Assembly: GCA_036924285.1 (NCBI GenBank)
Contig: JAYKYS010000005.1
Span: 3,100,001 to 3,164,000 of the forward strand
Source: Asterella californica
Taxonomy: Eukaryota; Streptophyta; Marchantiopsida; Marchantiales; Aytoniaceae
Direction: 5' to 3'
DNA length: 64,000 bases
The translations under genes were made by a program, and so were the position numbers. The notes below the pieces were generated by a model. It searched no databases. It was not told where the DNA came from and worked only from the letters and a program-made list of their open reading frames with translations. Positions 47,201 to 58,581 of the stretch are shown here, in pieces; within the stretch, counting starts at the first letter, position 1; each line of letters starts with the position of its first letter.

Positions 47201-50200
47201 AGGGGCCAAAACATCGACACTCCAGCGGGATAAAGAACCTGACTTACGTCTTCACTTGAGCAAACACTGCAGACTTTGAAGTCGTCATCAACTTCAGTTG
47301 ACTCCCCATCAGACTCAGCTACACAGAAGACCAGGGATGAAAAATTGATATTATTATCGAGTAATGTCTGTAGAGAACTACCAAGGAAAAGTTTTAAATA
47401 CTTGCATGGCCAGGCTCCCAACTGATATATAAGGATATACATGATCACAGTAAACAAAAGGGGTGTTGGGAATTCTTTTCGCTGAATATTGCTGTGCTTT
47501 TCACTGAACTCACTCTCATAGCGGGTGGCGGATCACGAAGGCTTTTCTCTCAATTTCCTCACTGAACTGAAGAAACAGAAGGAGTTTTAACAAATATTTC
47601 ACAGCTTTACAAACCACTTGAATTTTATAAATGACAGGAGATACTTCAGTCGCTGAAGGGGTTAAATTCCAAAGAATTTAGTTCGACCTACTTTCATCAT
47701 CCTCGTCACCATCCTCGTCACTCTCCACGGGTGCAGCTGACTTCTTGAGCCGCCCTCTTGCAGGGACATTAGAAACGCTAGAGAACGGTCGCTTCCTACT
47801 ATCTCCTTTGAAAATCTCGTCGTCTGATCCAGTCCAAAGAGCCTTACAACACATTACTCGATAGCACATCTAGAGCAGTGCAAGACTCCTTCGAATCAGA
47901 ACCAAAACCTAAATCTTTCACAGGCAATCAAGTTGCAAAGAAACGTCATTAGCGGTTTGGACCTTGAAGTGTTTTAGGTTCGGGGGGGAGTGGATAATGC
48001 TCCTCCACAAGCTTCAGAAGTAACTCTCTCGGTCCCGAGACAAAATCATCCAGCTCAACTCCCTGCCCAACAACATTACAGAATATCAACTGCGTTGTCG
48101 TCAACAAGGCTCAGCCCTCAGAAAAGGTCTGAATTTAGCGATGTACGCGAACTGGACCGTTTACGCGGTGAACTCATACTTCACAAGGAGCACCTATATT
48201 AAGAGACTGTACGGAAACGAGCAACCTATATACTGGCAAGCACCAGACTTCCCATTCTTCTTGTTACAAAGCTGGACAAAAGAACTCACGTATTTGTTGA
48301 CGGCCTCCTCAGTGCGAGCTTCGCCAGTACTCTGTAGACCGATAACCACACATTTGCCTTCCAGGAGAGCTTGCTTTGCCAATCTGACAGCTGCAGGTAC
48401 TTTGGCTGACATACATATATGTCGGAAGAAGCGCTGCATCGACCATGGAGCGCCTTATTAGCAAGCGAGAACCTAGCAAGAAACCAGACAAATCATCGAT
48501 TCATGCCGCTACAGGTGCTAACTTGTAGGGACTTAGACCCTAAGTACCTGAACATAATTGCTCTAGAAGCCCTCCACAGCTGTATAACTTGTTCCGGCGT
48601 CTCAAGGACATTTCATACAAAGGAACTTTTAGTATGCAGGAATACAGCTTAGGACAGAACAATCTCGCATAAATCTCTGTACTGGATGTATTTGTCCGTC
48701 CGACTCTGTCGAATTCCTAAAGACATATACGTGCTCTTAGTCATGATCAAGAAATTCTTTCAGCTAATCATGGCGATTTCACCTGATGATTGGCCCAATA
48801 CAGTCGCCAAAGTTGATTCTGATTCGGCCTTCTATCTTGGACCGCCTCCAATGCAACCATTAACTCTGTTCGCAGCTCGTTCCAGAATTGCGTTGCAGTG
48901 AAGTACATATTCTTCAACCGGAAGAGTTAAACTATCAGCATAACATTCTAGCAACCATCAGCTAGTCGCGCAACTGACACATGAATGCAAAGTATTTAGT
49001 GTCTCCGTATCAAAGGGACATGTCCAAACCTTCATATTTGACTCCAACGGAACCTCGTCTATAGCGAACTCTGCACTCTTGAAACTCAGTGTCCTGCACA
49101 GATACATACCCCTGCGTGACAAGAACTGTAGTTTAGGTGAAAAGTTTTGCTAGCGGCAAGTAACAAGCCACTAGAGTAATAACCCGCTGACAGCTACGTT
49201 GAGTTGTGCGTTGAAAAGTTGCGAGACCTAAACAGAAGCCGTTCATGGAATAAGATATGTGCATAGCAACGGAATGGAAGTCTGGTTAGTAGAAAAAGCG
49301 GTGTACTCTGCAGAGAGTATTCACTGATACTATGGCACCAGATGGGTGGAATCGAACCCGAAAGCAGTCAACTAGATTTGAGAATCCCTTCGATAGACCA
49401 ACTGACGTACTTGCCCGGAAAGGTCAAAAGACGTATGCTAAGATTGTCATGCCCATACTCAACACAGAGTAAATCCAGAGTGTTAAAGTGTGTGGAAGTG
49501 CAACCGAGAGTACATACCCTCGCAATGCCTCCTACCAGAGATTAACGTAGTGAGTGTTGAAACCAAACACGTAAATACACCAAGTGACTGTTAGGATCAT
49601 ACACGTGAAGTAACCCGATTGAGCCCAACATGTATAATAACCGAGTCGGTACTGAAAGCGACAATCTCCAGCAATGTCATTTTGTACGACCGAACTTCAT
49701 AATCAGGAGAGGAGTAGGTTCCACATAATACCAAAGCAATACTGAAGTCTTCTAAGTAAGAAACTGCAGGATACCAGTTAAGACTTTAAAGTGAAAACAG
49801 CGCGACAGCAATCCAATCGGTGAATGAGAAGCCTCTCGACTCCTTGCACCAACATTAGAAAGACTGGGTACTATTGTACATGCTCACCTAGCCTTCATGT
49901 CCATGGCGACAAGCTCAAGTGCTCCTACACCCCGCTTTTCAAGTGCCACTGCCAACTTGAATCAAATAACAACCACTTCAGCCAAGAAGTGCCATAATAC
50001 TTGCGTAATCTCTCTGTACTCAGTCAGACGATGAAGTACTAAAAGAGTAATGCTTCGGCTAACATTAAAGTAACTCGAAGTCCACTCCAGCCCTAGTTCT
50101 ACGATGAGATAACAAAGTCTTGCCAATGGTAAGGAATCGATAACCTTCGCCCACCTTACTTTTAGAGAAAATAAATGAAAAGATACTCCACAAATGAAGC

Positions 50201-53200
50201 TTAGTGTGATTGCCCAGTTACGAACCTAGAAAAGCTTGGAAGTGTGGAAAGTCCGTTCCAGGTCCCCATAAACCCAGGCGAGCCATATACCCCATATTCC
50301 GGGGCTCAGATGCTCCAGTTGCTGAGCAATACACTACACGTGCATCAGACAACCGTGTCTGCCACAACAAACAAAGCAGAATGACGTAATTTACATCATG
50401 CGGTAGGTCTGTCATGCGAGAGTTCGCCTCAGTGGGGGCAAAGGTGATAAAACATCAGATAGTAAGATCAGCTAAAGACTGAGCTTGGTGTCATAGTCAG
50501 CATAGTTGATGTATCAAAGTGTTTACAGACACTCTGGATGGACTTATAAAGACCTGCAACTGTTATCTGTGGCTAGAACACCGTGATACATACGGCATTA
50601 CGGGCGAGAAGCGAGTATGTAAACCTCATCACATGCAGCTACAACCTCTTCAGCGTACCTACAAAGTGAAACATGGAAAGTGTAACAAGTAAAACTACAA
50701 GTCTACACAAAGCCCACACTAGCAGCCACAAGCCGACGAGCATCTATTTACTGTCGGAGGTCCACTTTTTACTTGTTCCGGGGCGGGAAACTCACTTGGA
50801 GCTCTAACACGGCCTCCCCAGTGCGAGTGGCCTGCCCTCCAGCCTCGGGTATCAAATTCTTAGCTTTATGACACTGCACATTCAGGTCAATAATGCCATA
50901 AACCGCCAAGAAGTAGACTAGCGGCCAGATGTTGAAGCCCACAACGACTAACCATAGCCAGCGTCCTTTTACCCAGCCATCCCGGCAACCAAATTCGAAT
51001 AATCCGAAAGAAAGGTTCATGACAGCGAATCTAACAAGATCCATGGAAACTGGTTTCGAAAATCATAGCCACGACAATCTGAAATCACAGATGAGATGGT
51101 TCAAACGTTCAACCTCGTCAAAAACCACGAGTCCTTCAAAATTAGAACCACACCACGTCACTAACTGCTGCAGGCGCGACTTCCCCTTCTCTGACGAAGC
51201 AATAAGGCTGCTATACGTCAAGAATAATACTCCTTCCCTTACTCCGACCTGTTTTGAGTCGAGCTTCCCGTAAGGGAGTTTGTTCAGTGCATGAACTACA
51301 ACCAACCAGGAATGCCTCGTTAAGTGCCTTCTTTCAAATGCTCTCCGCAAGTAAATTTCCAATAGTCTCTTACAAATAACCAATCGCAAATAGAAACGTA
51401 CGAGACTGCAAAGCCCTAGGAGCGACGGAAAACTGACATGCCTTCTGCCCAGAATAATATAACAGGTACTGTAACTCCTGCACTAATGTAGAGATCTGCT
51501 GGAAAACTCTGTTCATGATACACAGATACAGTGATATATAAAAGTATTACGCCATCCGAGCCAACATCTACATCAGGATCGGAGTCCCTTGACTTACTTT
51601 AACCTACATGGTGAATCATACAAAACATATGTTCTGTGGGTACGATGTTGACCTTAAATGATTCAGTTTCCATCAGTACATAAGAGCTGTAATGCCACCT
51701 TCCGGCTGAAACGATGCCAAGACTAAGGACAAGAGCCCTGATATACGGGCACAGGAAGAGTAACAGTCTCAATTTCTATCCTTATAATGAGGAATGTTGT
51801 TAATCACTAAACTGACTATCCTCTCTACATGCTAGGTACGAAATATCAAAGAACGAGAATGACAGGGAACTGTACTCACGCTGGAAGAAACTGCAATATT
51901 CAAACCTAAAAAGAACGAAGATCCATAAACTCCAAAAGCAAAGGACCGAGTTACCGATCCGTAAATTAAGCAGAACGGCCTGGAGGTAGGTTCATCAAGG
52001 AGTCTATTGAAATCATAGCATGATGCCAACCATTCCCACCAAGACATGACTCAAATAACTTCATGAGCACCCAGAGTCAGGAGCTTAGAATGACGCTTCC
52101 GAGGATACTGCTAAATGCAACGTTCCAGAACATACCTTCCACGCAAGTAGCACCAACGTCATCTAAATCTCTTCTCGCATCGTACTTCAAGTCAGAACCA
52201 ACAGATAACCATCTGTATAGGTCAGCGACAATAATCTTGTTAAACCTTCAATTATGATAACAACAATAAAACAACTAGGCTATGTAAGTTCTCATCTGTA
52301 AGTCTCCCGCTTATGAGGAAACAGAAAAATGGGGAAAAGAAACACCGCATGTTGACTAATTAACCCAGTTATGTTGAGTAGTAGGAACTAACAGTTCAGA
52401 ATCCACAAGACCTTCTAACTCTCCTGTCAACATACCATGGAGCTAGCGGCCACACCAAGACTTTGTCAGTCCACATATCGGCTTCTAAAAGGCTCCAGGT
52501 TTCCCAACCACACAACAAGTAGGACATTACCAAAAGAACGTAGAAGATGACTGCGTTCCAAAAATATTAAATATCCTGCATGGATGCAGAATATTGTATC
52601 TAAATAATACTACACTGTAGAAACCTCCCATAAAACAGGACAGCAAGTTATGGATACTTGGTTATCATCTAGTAGATTTGACTAGAACTATCTTTGATAC
52701 TCGAAGGAAGCTCCTACAGACGACACGTGCTACAGATGATTTCTTCCAATATGGCTGAGAGATGCGGAGATATAAGTCGGACGTCTTGTCCATATAAAAG
52801 GATATACATATGTGCGGAGACTAGGTAGACAACAATGACCGTTCCGCAACATGGAGCAGTTTGGTCGAATTTACTGGAACAAGTCAGCGGATATAGCCAA
52901 TGGGGCCTTCTAGCAACAGGAAGATTGAGACAATGAACACCCCGCAGGAAACATCTTAAGAAGCCTAAAACTGAGTTCCTCACGAAGTAGATACAACTGA
53001 GAGCGGAGGTCTAGCGACGTACAGAGCTTTCCTTCTTCCCTGCTGCCAGTTCTCCCATACAAGCCCTGCAATTGTCCGACCTTTCCCAACGCCAGCTCCA
53101 TCACCAATGAAGAAACCGGCTCTTGAATTATCGGCAAGGTGGTACATGTGTCTCTGCAATTCATTTCATAAAAAGCATAAGCACCTTTTCTGTTAATGCT

Positions 53201-56200
53201 AAGACAACTAAGATAGCTCCCAAGACGCGAATTATAAGTCTGTATTGACATCACCTCCAGGCGCAACACTATCGATAGAACAACGCATTTCCAATATAAA
53301 AGTTAAAACAACTTCTACACTATCCGGTCAAAACAATCATGTGCTGATGAAGAAGTTGTTAGCAATACGCAAAACTAATTTGCTAAACTTGAGGTATCCT
53401 TTAATAGACAGACCGATGAAATTCCATGTTGTCAAGTGAACTACGACAAGATAATCATACATTTGAAAACATGATAGCAAACCAAACATGTATCGGGATA
53501 TTGACTATTAAAGCAAACCTTCAACCGACTACCCTACAACATTGTTAAGTGCGTGCTCGGAAGACGCTAGAAGCCCGGTAAAATTCAAAGTTGACTGCAA
53601 GGAACTCGATGAATTCGTAATTAACAAAGAGCGGAGCTAATATACCAGCGATTATATTGGTAAAGAATCGATAATTATGGGAGTGCATCCCCTAGTTGCA
53701 GCAAGAGTCAATAAATAGGCTCAAGATTCTGAGCCGCAGTTTCAGGACTGGAAGCTAAGTGTGAGGAGTCTTAAACATTCTCATCTAGTGCAAAATCTTT
53801 GATGGCTACACTGACTTTACAACAATATCTACTTGACAGTACAGATATATATACGACTGCGAGACTGCGAGTTTACAACCCGCAGCTAGAAACGAAAAGG
53901 ACTGAAAAACTTTCGTTCATCATCTGTGAAAAGGAACGTTGAACAGCTCGTATCACTGACTAGCAATATATACGATACTTAAATAATAACCACATTTACG
54001 AAACTCAAACGTACACAGAACAGTCCCTTAAGTCAAAGAAAGAAAGTGCACATTTCACAGACCTGAGATGCGTACACGATTGTCTCTAGTTGTAAGCACG
54101 ATAGTGTCCCTGTCTGCTCGATTTCCGAAGCAATTTTTAAAGAATAAATTGGTTCAGGAGGCTGTACAGCTGAAAGCGATGAAGTCTCTACAATTGGATC
54201 TGGATGTCGTGGACCAATCGATAATTTTGAGGGTCGCTGCACAGGAGAAACACAACTTCTCAAAACTTTGAGGGGAAAACCTGAGACTGATGACCTCTAC
54301 TGCAGGAGAATAAATGAGATTTTGAGAACCACAAGCAATGCGCACTTCACCAAACACAATAATTACACGCAAGACATACTGCAAGAAGAATGATGGATGT
54401 ACGCCAATACTGTTCCCTTTTTCAGCGAAAAGACAAGACAAGATATAGAAAACGCTTGACATGAGAACAACTTGTTCGTTGTATACTCACATAATCCGTG
54501 AAAGTTTCACCAGCCGTTCCCCCTTCATCCTCCTCTTGCTCGACTTCTAGAGCTACCTGTATCCATTTTGGTGGGGATAAAAATAGATTAATTTTGCAAA
54601 ACGATAAACTTTGTCGACTTAAAAAGTGACCATCCATGTTAGTTACTAATACGGAGTAGCACTATCCAACTAAACACTTGGTCGATAAGCCCACTATAGT
54701 CCAGAAAGGGGAAAAGGTTTTTAGTGTGCCCTAACCTTTGTATATTTTCAGCAAGAATAGTATTTGTTGTTGAATATGACACCATCTAAAAGTGGGTCGT
54801 CGCTAAACCATGGTAGAACTAAACATCATCTATTTTTATAAACTCCATCCTTCCAGTATTATCCTGTGAGCAGTGGGTAGATGATTTTCTTGCATTTTGA
54901 AGAAGTAATCTATCGAGTGCAGCGATATGCAGAAAGTGTAGGAAGCTAAACGAAACAGTAAAGGGTACGAATAGAGTAATTATGTGAGAACAAACGAAAA
55001 CTTACTGTGTGGCCCAAGACCGAATTGCAACAGGAAATGCAAAAGTAAGGGCCGTCCAAAGGACGAAGGAGTGGATTAGAAGAGTATGCTGGCTGTGTTC
55101 ACTATCCCTGCCTAAGTTCTATGGTCCTTGTCTTGGACTTCGTTGGCACTGTTGTGACGACCAGAAAGAACGGCACAGTACCATGGGTAAAGCAGTTTCT
55201 GGAGAAAACAGTAACTTCCCCCGCACACTTGGGTAACCCCCAAATAGTTTTGAACCCATGGAAGTACAAAGTGAGTAACAAAGAATGGTGTACATGTAAG
55301 CTAACTTGGTTTTGAGAAGTTATACTCATACGTCAAGAATGGCAGATGTTCTCAAGCACCACTCTCTAGTATAGAGGTAACACGCAATTAGCCCGGCCAA
55401 GAACATATATTCATACGTCGAGAATGGCAAATTTTATCAAGGACCACTCTCTAGTACAGAGGGAAATACGGGGCCAAGTACATAGTAAGTATCCAATAAG
55501 GGCCGAATGTGCGCTGAACTGTCAAGCGAAGTTAGCGAATTGTTTATAACCGAAGGGTGTGCCGATGCCGACGGGAATGTGTAGCAAGACACACATTTCC
55601 AGATAAGGTTCCCCTTGGTATAGAGTGTGATGCAGAGTGCAATGCAACCGAGAAAGATGCAATGTGACTGATTCTAACAACATCAAGTGCAGAATGGGAA
55701 AATCTGGAGATGAACTGACAGAGCAGGAGTTAAACCGAACGATAGTGTATGGAGTGAAGATCGTCGATGGCGAGCAAGAATGAGATAGCCAATAACCCCA
55801 CGAAGAGCTTTGAAGAGCAAAGTTTTATCGCGTGAAATGAGCTATCAGGCAGGCCGAAGATATAAACAAAGAAAGAAAAGAGAATAGAAAGAGAAGGGAA
55901 TAGTGGTAGAATATTTGCCACAATGTCACTAGATGCATATAGGCACTGAGTAGGTGTACACTCAGGAGCCTAATTACCACAGAGATACACGCAGAGCATG
56001 CATTGGAACACCTTCCCGTCACATGCACCTCAACCAGCTCTCTGACTTCATCAGCACCCAACAGAGAGGGTTAGGCTGTAGATTTATTTGGTTTGAGAAG
56101 TTAGCGTATACTTGGTTTATTTGGTTAGCGAATGTATATAACCGAGGTCGGACCAAGGGGAAGTGTGTAGGGAGAGCACATTTCCAAGATGGTAACCCCA

Positions 56201-58581
56201 CACAGGGAAGTGCAGAAGAGATGGCGAGTACAATATGCAATGCCTAACGATCTTAGTAAAAGAGCATCTATAATTGTAATATAGAGCGGTAAAGCTAACA
56301 GTGTAAATAAAGTGCATGAAGAGCAGGTTATCTAGATAATGCCAAGCATGGCCATTATCATGAACATACAGAAAACAATATGCATCGTGTGGTGAAACAA
56401 TCATGAAGCAATTGGGACAACCGGAACCAGCATTCGCAACACCAGATTGTCAACCATGAAGAAGGTTAGAGGCAATTCTCTCAACAAAGGTCCCGGACAC
56501 AGCTGTAGGTAATGAGTAGGTGTACACTGCAAAAACCTAACTACCACAAGATACACACAGAGCATGCAAAAGAACACTCTCTTGTTGTATGCACCTCAAC
56601 CTGCTCTCTGACTTCATCAGCACCCAACAGGGCGGGTCAGGCTATGGAAAAGTGATCAAACGAAGTTCAGGACTTTTCCAACTCAGCAGGGCCTTGTCGG
56701 TCCAGGAGTTTCCGTTCAGTTCCGGGGACATCTGAGGGTATATAAGCTTCTTCGACCTCAATAGTTTCTTCCTTGATACTGAGAGTACGAAAGCCTTACA
56801 AAAGCTTCTGAAGCGGTCTGCAGTCGTAAGAAGCTGATAGCCCAAAGATACGTCGACTCACAAAATGACACTCGTTGGGTCTGAAGCCGTTCAGTCCCAG
56901 ACAATTACGCTGGACTGAACCCATTTTCAGTTCCAGACAACTCACGATCAAGGGCAGGCATTACGTCTCACCAGGGTAACCGAACCTCCAAACCAGTCAA
57001 TCTCGGTTTTCAATAGGAGAACTAAGCACAGAATAATTCCCTGTAGTGCAGAGTGCTACAAGCTATGTCAGTGCTAATCACATCCAACAGTAGTAGCTTA
57101 TTATCTCTGATAACAGGAATAGTATAATCAGCACAGTACACAACAGCGTCGCCACCGCAAAGAGAGAGCACCGACCAGTGAAAGGCGTTAGAGAAACCAG
57201 AACAACAGAATCATTATGCATGTCATGACTGTAGAGACCAACGGGGAGACATCGAAGGGTTGTTTTGTTCCACCAATATTATACACGGTGAGCTAACCCC
57301 TATGACAGTAGAATCCGTAGTACGTTAGCCAGTGAAAATCCGTTAGGGATATCAGAATAACAGAATCATTATGCATGTCATTGCTGTAGACACGAACAGG
57401 GAGATCGAAGGGTTGTCTTGTTCCATCAATCATATACACGGTGAGCTAACCCCTATGACAGTAGAATCTGTATTAGGTTGAATAACTGGACTTATCCGTT
57501 CATATGTTCAGCTTGAGTATAAACTTTGTTTAACTATTAAACTCAGCCTAAGTAGAGCAAGCAGCACCAATTTACTTGTTTGTAACCGCAAGTGCAGCAA
57601 GAATGAGCAACAAACAGTGTAAGGTCTGTGTACAAGCTAAGGATTTCGTCAGGTATGAACAGGTTGCAGCGATAGCTGATAAGACAGGGGATGCATCGCG
57701 TACCAAAATCAGTTCCAGTGATTGCGGTACGGGATGCATTCCCTGGCTTTTGCCATTTAGGGACTGAAGGCAGATAGAAACTTTAGCAGTTCCCATTGCA
57801 GAAGCTCCGTGATAGAGCATAGTACGGAAAACCTCAGTTTTGCGGGAATTATTTCAAGGATTATAAAAGCCCACCCTGCAACAGAAGAATGTTACACAAC
57901 CACACGCGCGCGCACGCATTTATATCTTTCTTCGTTATACTTGTTCTTTCTTCTGTAAACTCAGTCTGCATCTGGAACCAGGAGAAGTATGAGCTCTGCC
58001 GCATCGACGACCTTCTGGAGCTTCTTTCTATGGTGTACATGGTCTAGATACAACTTGTGGTGTCATCGTCTTTCTACTTCTCGTGAATAAGAAAGTTACT
58101 TGATTCTTAACTGAAAGCAAAAAACGAGAAAGGAGACGAGAAGATAAGAACTCACCTCATTCACCTCCTCTTTCACGTGAAGTCTCCCCCAAGCTGCAGC
58201 CGGGTCCAGGGCGTCTCCCACGACGGCACCATCCAGCAACCCTGGAGCCTGCCCGGACAGAAGATTGAGGTGTGCAAGTGAACTCCTGTAAGCAGCCAAC
58301 TTGAGAGGATCTACCGCAAGCTCAACGCGACACTGCGGACAAACAAATCGGCGCAGAGTCGGAGGAACATTTAGAATACATCGGCAATTCGCGCAAGGCA
58401 GCTGCAACTTTGAAGTATCAACTCCCCGCGGATGCAGTAAAGGTGGTAGAGCTTGGGGCAGCTTGCACTGAGGACACTGAAAGTTGAGCACTCCCCTCGG
58501 GACGCTCAGGATGCATCGACAACCAGGGCCCGCGCATTGCACTTGGCAAGCTCCGGCCCCGATCTCTTCTCCCTGTACCAT
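32268..58581 (-). CDS. FGT1: FORGETTER1 / Strawberry-notch (SBNO) helicase homologue
   Basis: This is a nuclear DExD/H-type coactivator of the Strawberry-notch family; in Arabidopsis, FGT1 works with chromatin remodellers in stress-gene memory. I traced 31 exons: 58156-58581, 54491-54556, 54063-54236, 53023-53153, 52136-52212, 51114-51295, 50796-50873, 50226-50358, 49888-49948, 49030-49111, 48783-48911, 48290-48433, 47963-48062, 47692-47823, 47248-47318, 46732-46907, 46552-46645, 43214-43311, 42910-43045, 42109-42215, 37153-37248, 36746-36839, 36537-36645, 36037-36163, 34291-34414, 34083-34160, 33834-33949, 33630-33689, 33417-33519, 32541-32669, 32268-32379. All junctions are GT-AG and phases agree throughout, giving about 1248 codons, close to the family length of about 1300. 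Domain order is LSD1 zinc ribbons, helicase core, PHD finger, helicase C. The start is the ATG at 58581; an upstream in-frame ATG at 58677 is possible. The final short exon after VSTVLS is not resolved. Confidence 0.95.
33111..33296 (-). pseudogene. Possible Penelope-like fragment in intron 29-30
   Basis: The minus strand reads [20 protein letters not shown] followed by [12 protein letters not shown]. The RF...Q.S....DF...LM pattern recalls the helical region after the RT core of Penelope-like elements, but the match is only by eye. It is not needed by the helicase gene, because the flanking exons join in phase without it. Confidence 0.25.
34773..35690 (-). pseudogene. LINE (non-LTR retrotransposon) C-terminal fragment
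   Basis: The minus strand first gives [19 protein letters not shown], then [20 protein letters not shown] with [10 protein letters not shown], and finally [17 protein letters not shown]. These are the post-RT region and the C-H-C finger typical of LINE ORF2 C-termini. There are stops and frame changes between the blocks. It lies inside the 1.6-kb intron between exons 24 and 25, in the same orientation as the gene. Confidence 0.6.
37927..38150. repeat. Simple repeat and GC-rich duplicated block
   Basis: TTTTTCA is repeated about four times at 37927-37955. A GC-rich block follows in which ATCGGATAAAAGGCA occurs twice about 50 bp apart (near 37986 and 38035). It is intronic, with no coding signal. 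Confidence 0.55.
38860..39030 (+). repeat. Intronic hairpin repeat, copy 1
   Basis: It contains GGAATGTGTAGTGCGAAGCA with CATTTCC (hairpin core near 38920-38946), preceded by GGCCGAATGTGCGCTAACAA and followed by GGTTCCCCTTGGTATG and ATGCAGTATG. It is closely similar to copies at 39.3, 40.2 and 55.5 kb. Confidence 0.75.
39200..39850 (+). repeat. Intronic hairpin repeat, copy 2, with GTAGGTGTACAC module
   Basis: It includes GAGAATGGCAGATATGCTCA (39231 on), shared with 55.3 kb. A perfect 12-bp stem (39384-39395 and 39406-39417, loop TAGTGCGAAG) follows. The second module (GAGTAGGTGTACACCCAAGA near 39723) has a GGAGCATGCA and CGCATGCACC pair. Confidence 0.75.
40020..40740 (+). repeat. Intronic hairpin repeat, copies 3 and 4
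   Basis: The second module occurs at 40104-40190 and 40627-40712. The hairpin core GGGAATGTGTAGTGCGAAGC is near 40240-40270. Units are arranged in an approximate tandem of about 500 bp. Confidence 0.75.
41407..42060 (-). pseudogene. Penelope-like reverse transcriptase fragment
   Basis: Two minus-strand frames overlap near 41715. The first gives [20 protein letters not shown] followed by [10 protein letters not shown], matching the Penelope-type IPMGTNCAP..L core. The second gives [57 protein letters not shown] with KRDH, and [11 protein letters not shown]. These match the Penelope pattern of Y-DD, YP..L.L, LD..I, DKRD and SNI. The catalytic box reads FVDY instead of YVDD, and there is a frameshift, so it is inactive. 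No endonuclease domain was found. It lies in the 4.9-kb intron after exon 20. Confidence 0.75.
44298..44359 (-). repeat. tRNA-like module (possible tRNA-Asp-derived SINE)
   Basis: On the minus strand GAGGTTT and AAACCTC form a perfect 7-bp acceptor-like stem. An A-box-like TGGCTCTGTGG, an anticodon-arm-like CCTCTGATTGTCAAGAGG and a degenerate B box (GGTCACGAGTCC) lie between them. At 62 nt it is too short and its T arm is too poor for a working tRNA. Confidence 0.35.
45120..45550 (+). repeat. Diverged intronic hairpin repeat, copy 5
   Basis: GGGAAGGTGTACCAGAGAGC followed by ACATTTC near 45140-45165 is a diverged hairpin core. The second module (GAGTAGGTGTGCACTCAAAT) is at 45464-45550. Confidence 0.6.
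45790..46020 (+). repeat. Tandem duplication, 113-bp period
   Basis: AAACAGTGACTTCGCC starts at 45801 and 45914. Both copies continue into CCCCCAAATAGTTTTGAACC and GCAAGTACAAAGTGAATAA. A third, dispersed copy lies at 55190-55320. Confidence 0.8.
46025..46100 (+). repeat. Hairpin-repeat copy 6
   Basis: CCGAGGTCGGGCCAAGAGGA is followed by AATGTGTACGGAGAGCACAA and TTCC. It shares the flank and hairpin with 56140-56200. Confidence 0.6.
46552..47823 (-). other. Exons 14-17: acidic stretch and PHD-type finger
   Basis: Exon 14 is Asp/Glu-rich ([10 protein letters not shown]). Exon 15 contributes the first zinc pair ([10 protein letters not shown]). Exon 16 contributes the rest (ECSLC, HTGC, WHCFDC). 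Together they give a C4HC3 PHD arrangement split by one intron. Exon 17 ends [16 protein letters not shown]. Confidence 0.9.
47963..49948 (-). other. Exons 9-13: inter-lobe region
   Basis: Exons encode [35 protein letters not shown] with [10 protein letters not shown], then [20 protein letters not shown] and [20 protein letters not shown], and [20 protein letters not shown]. All match the family in order and phase. Confidence 0.93.
49332..49409 (-). repeat. tRNA-like module
   Basis: The minus strand has a perfect B box (GGGTTCGATTCC, complement of 49348-49359) and an A-box-like GTCAGTTGGTC (complement of 49396-49406), ending TGGTGCCA. An anticodon-like stem AGATTTGAGAATC lies between. The acceptor stem does not close convincingly. 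It lies in the intron between exons 9 and 10. Confidence 0.4.
50226..52212 (-). other. Exons 5-8: helicase motifs II and III
   Basis: Exon 5 has [19 protein letters not shown]. Exon 6 has [20 protein letters not shown] and ends VVFDE. Exon 7 begins CHKAKN, so the Walker B box DECH is split by an intron (50874-51113). Exon 8 has [18 protein letters not shown], the motif III region. Confidence 0.95.
53023..54556 (-). other. Exons 2-4: acidic linker and Walker A
   Basis: Exon 2 encodes [19 protein letters not shown]. Exon 3 encodes [20 protein letters not shown], the family signature before the helicase core. Exon 4 (53023-53153) carries the Walker A loop [14 protein letters not shown], which binds ATP. 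Confidence 0.95.
55180..56620 (+). repeat. Cluster of intronic hairpin-repeat copies
   Basis: In order: the AACAGTAACTTCCCC module (55205 on), GAATGGCAGATG near 55340 and again near 55420, a hairpin core at 55570-55605, GTAGGTGTACACTCAGGAGC at 55946-56033, a second core at 56140-56195 and another GTAGGTGTACAC module at 56518-56600. All are in the first intron and in the same orientation. Confidence 0.75.
57204..57510 (+). repeat. Tandem duplication, 155-bp period
   Basis: AACAGAATCATTATGCATGT starts at 57204 and 57359. Both units continue through GAAGGGTTGT and ACACGGTGAGCTAACCCCTA. It lies in the first intron. Confidence 0.85.
58156..58581 (-). other. Exon 1: LSD1-type zinc ribbons
   Basis: Two C2C2 ribbons are visible: [15 protein letters not shown] with FQCPQC, and [12 protein letters not shown] with FVCPQC. 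They are diagnostic of the plant FGT1 form rather than animal SBNO. The exon ends EEVNE at a GTGAGT donor, and the next coding exon is 3.6 kb away. Confidence 0.93.
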
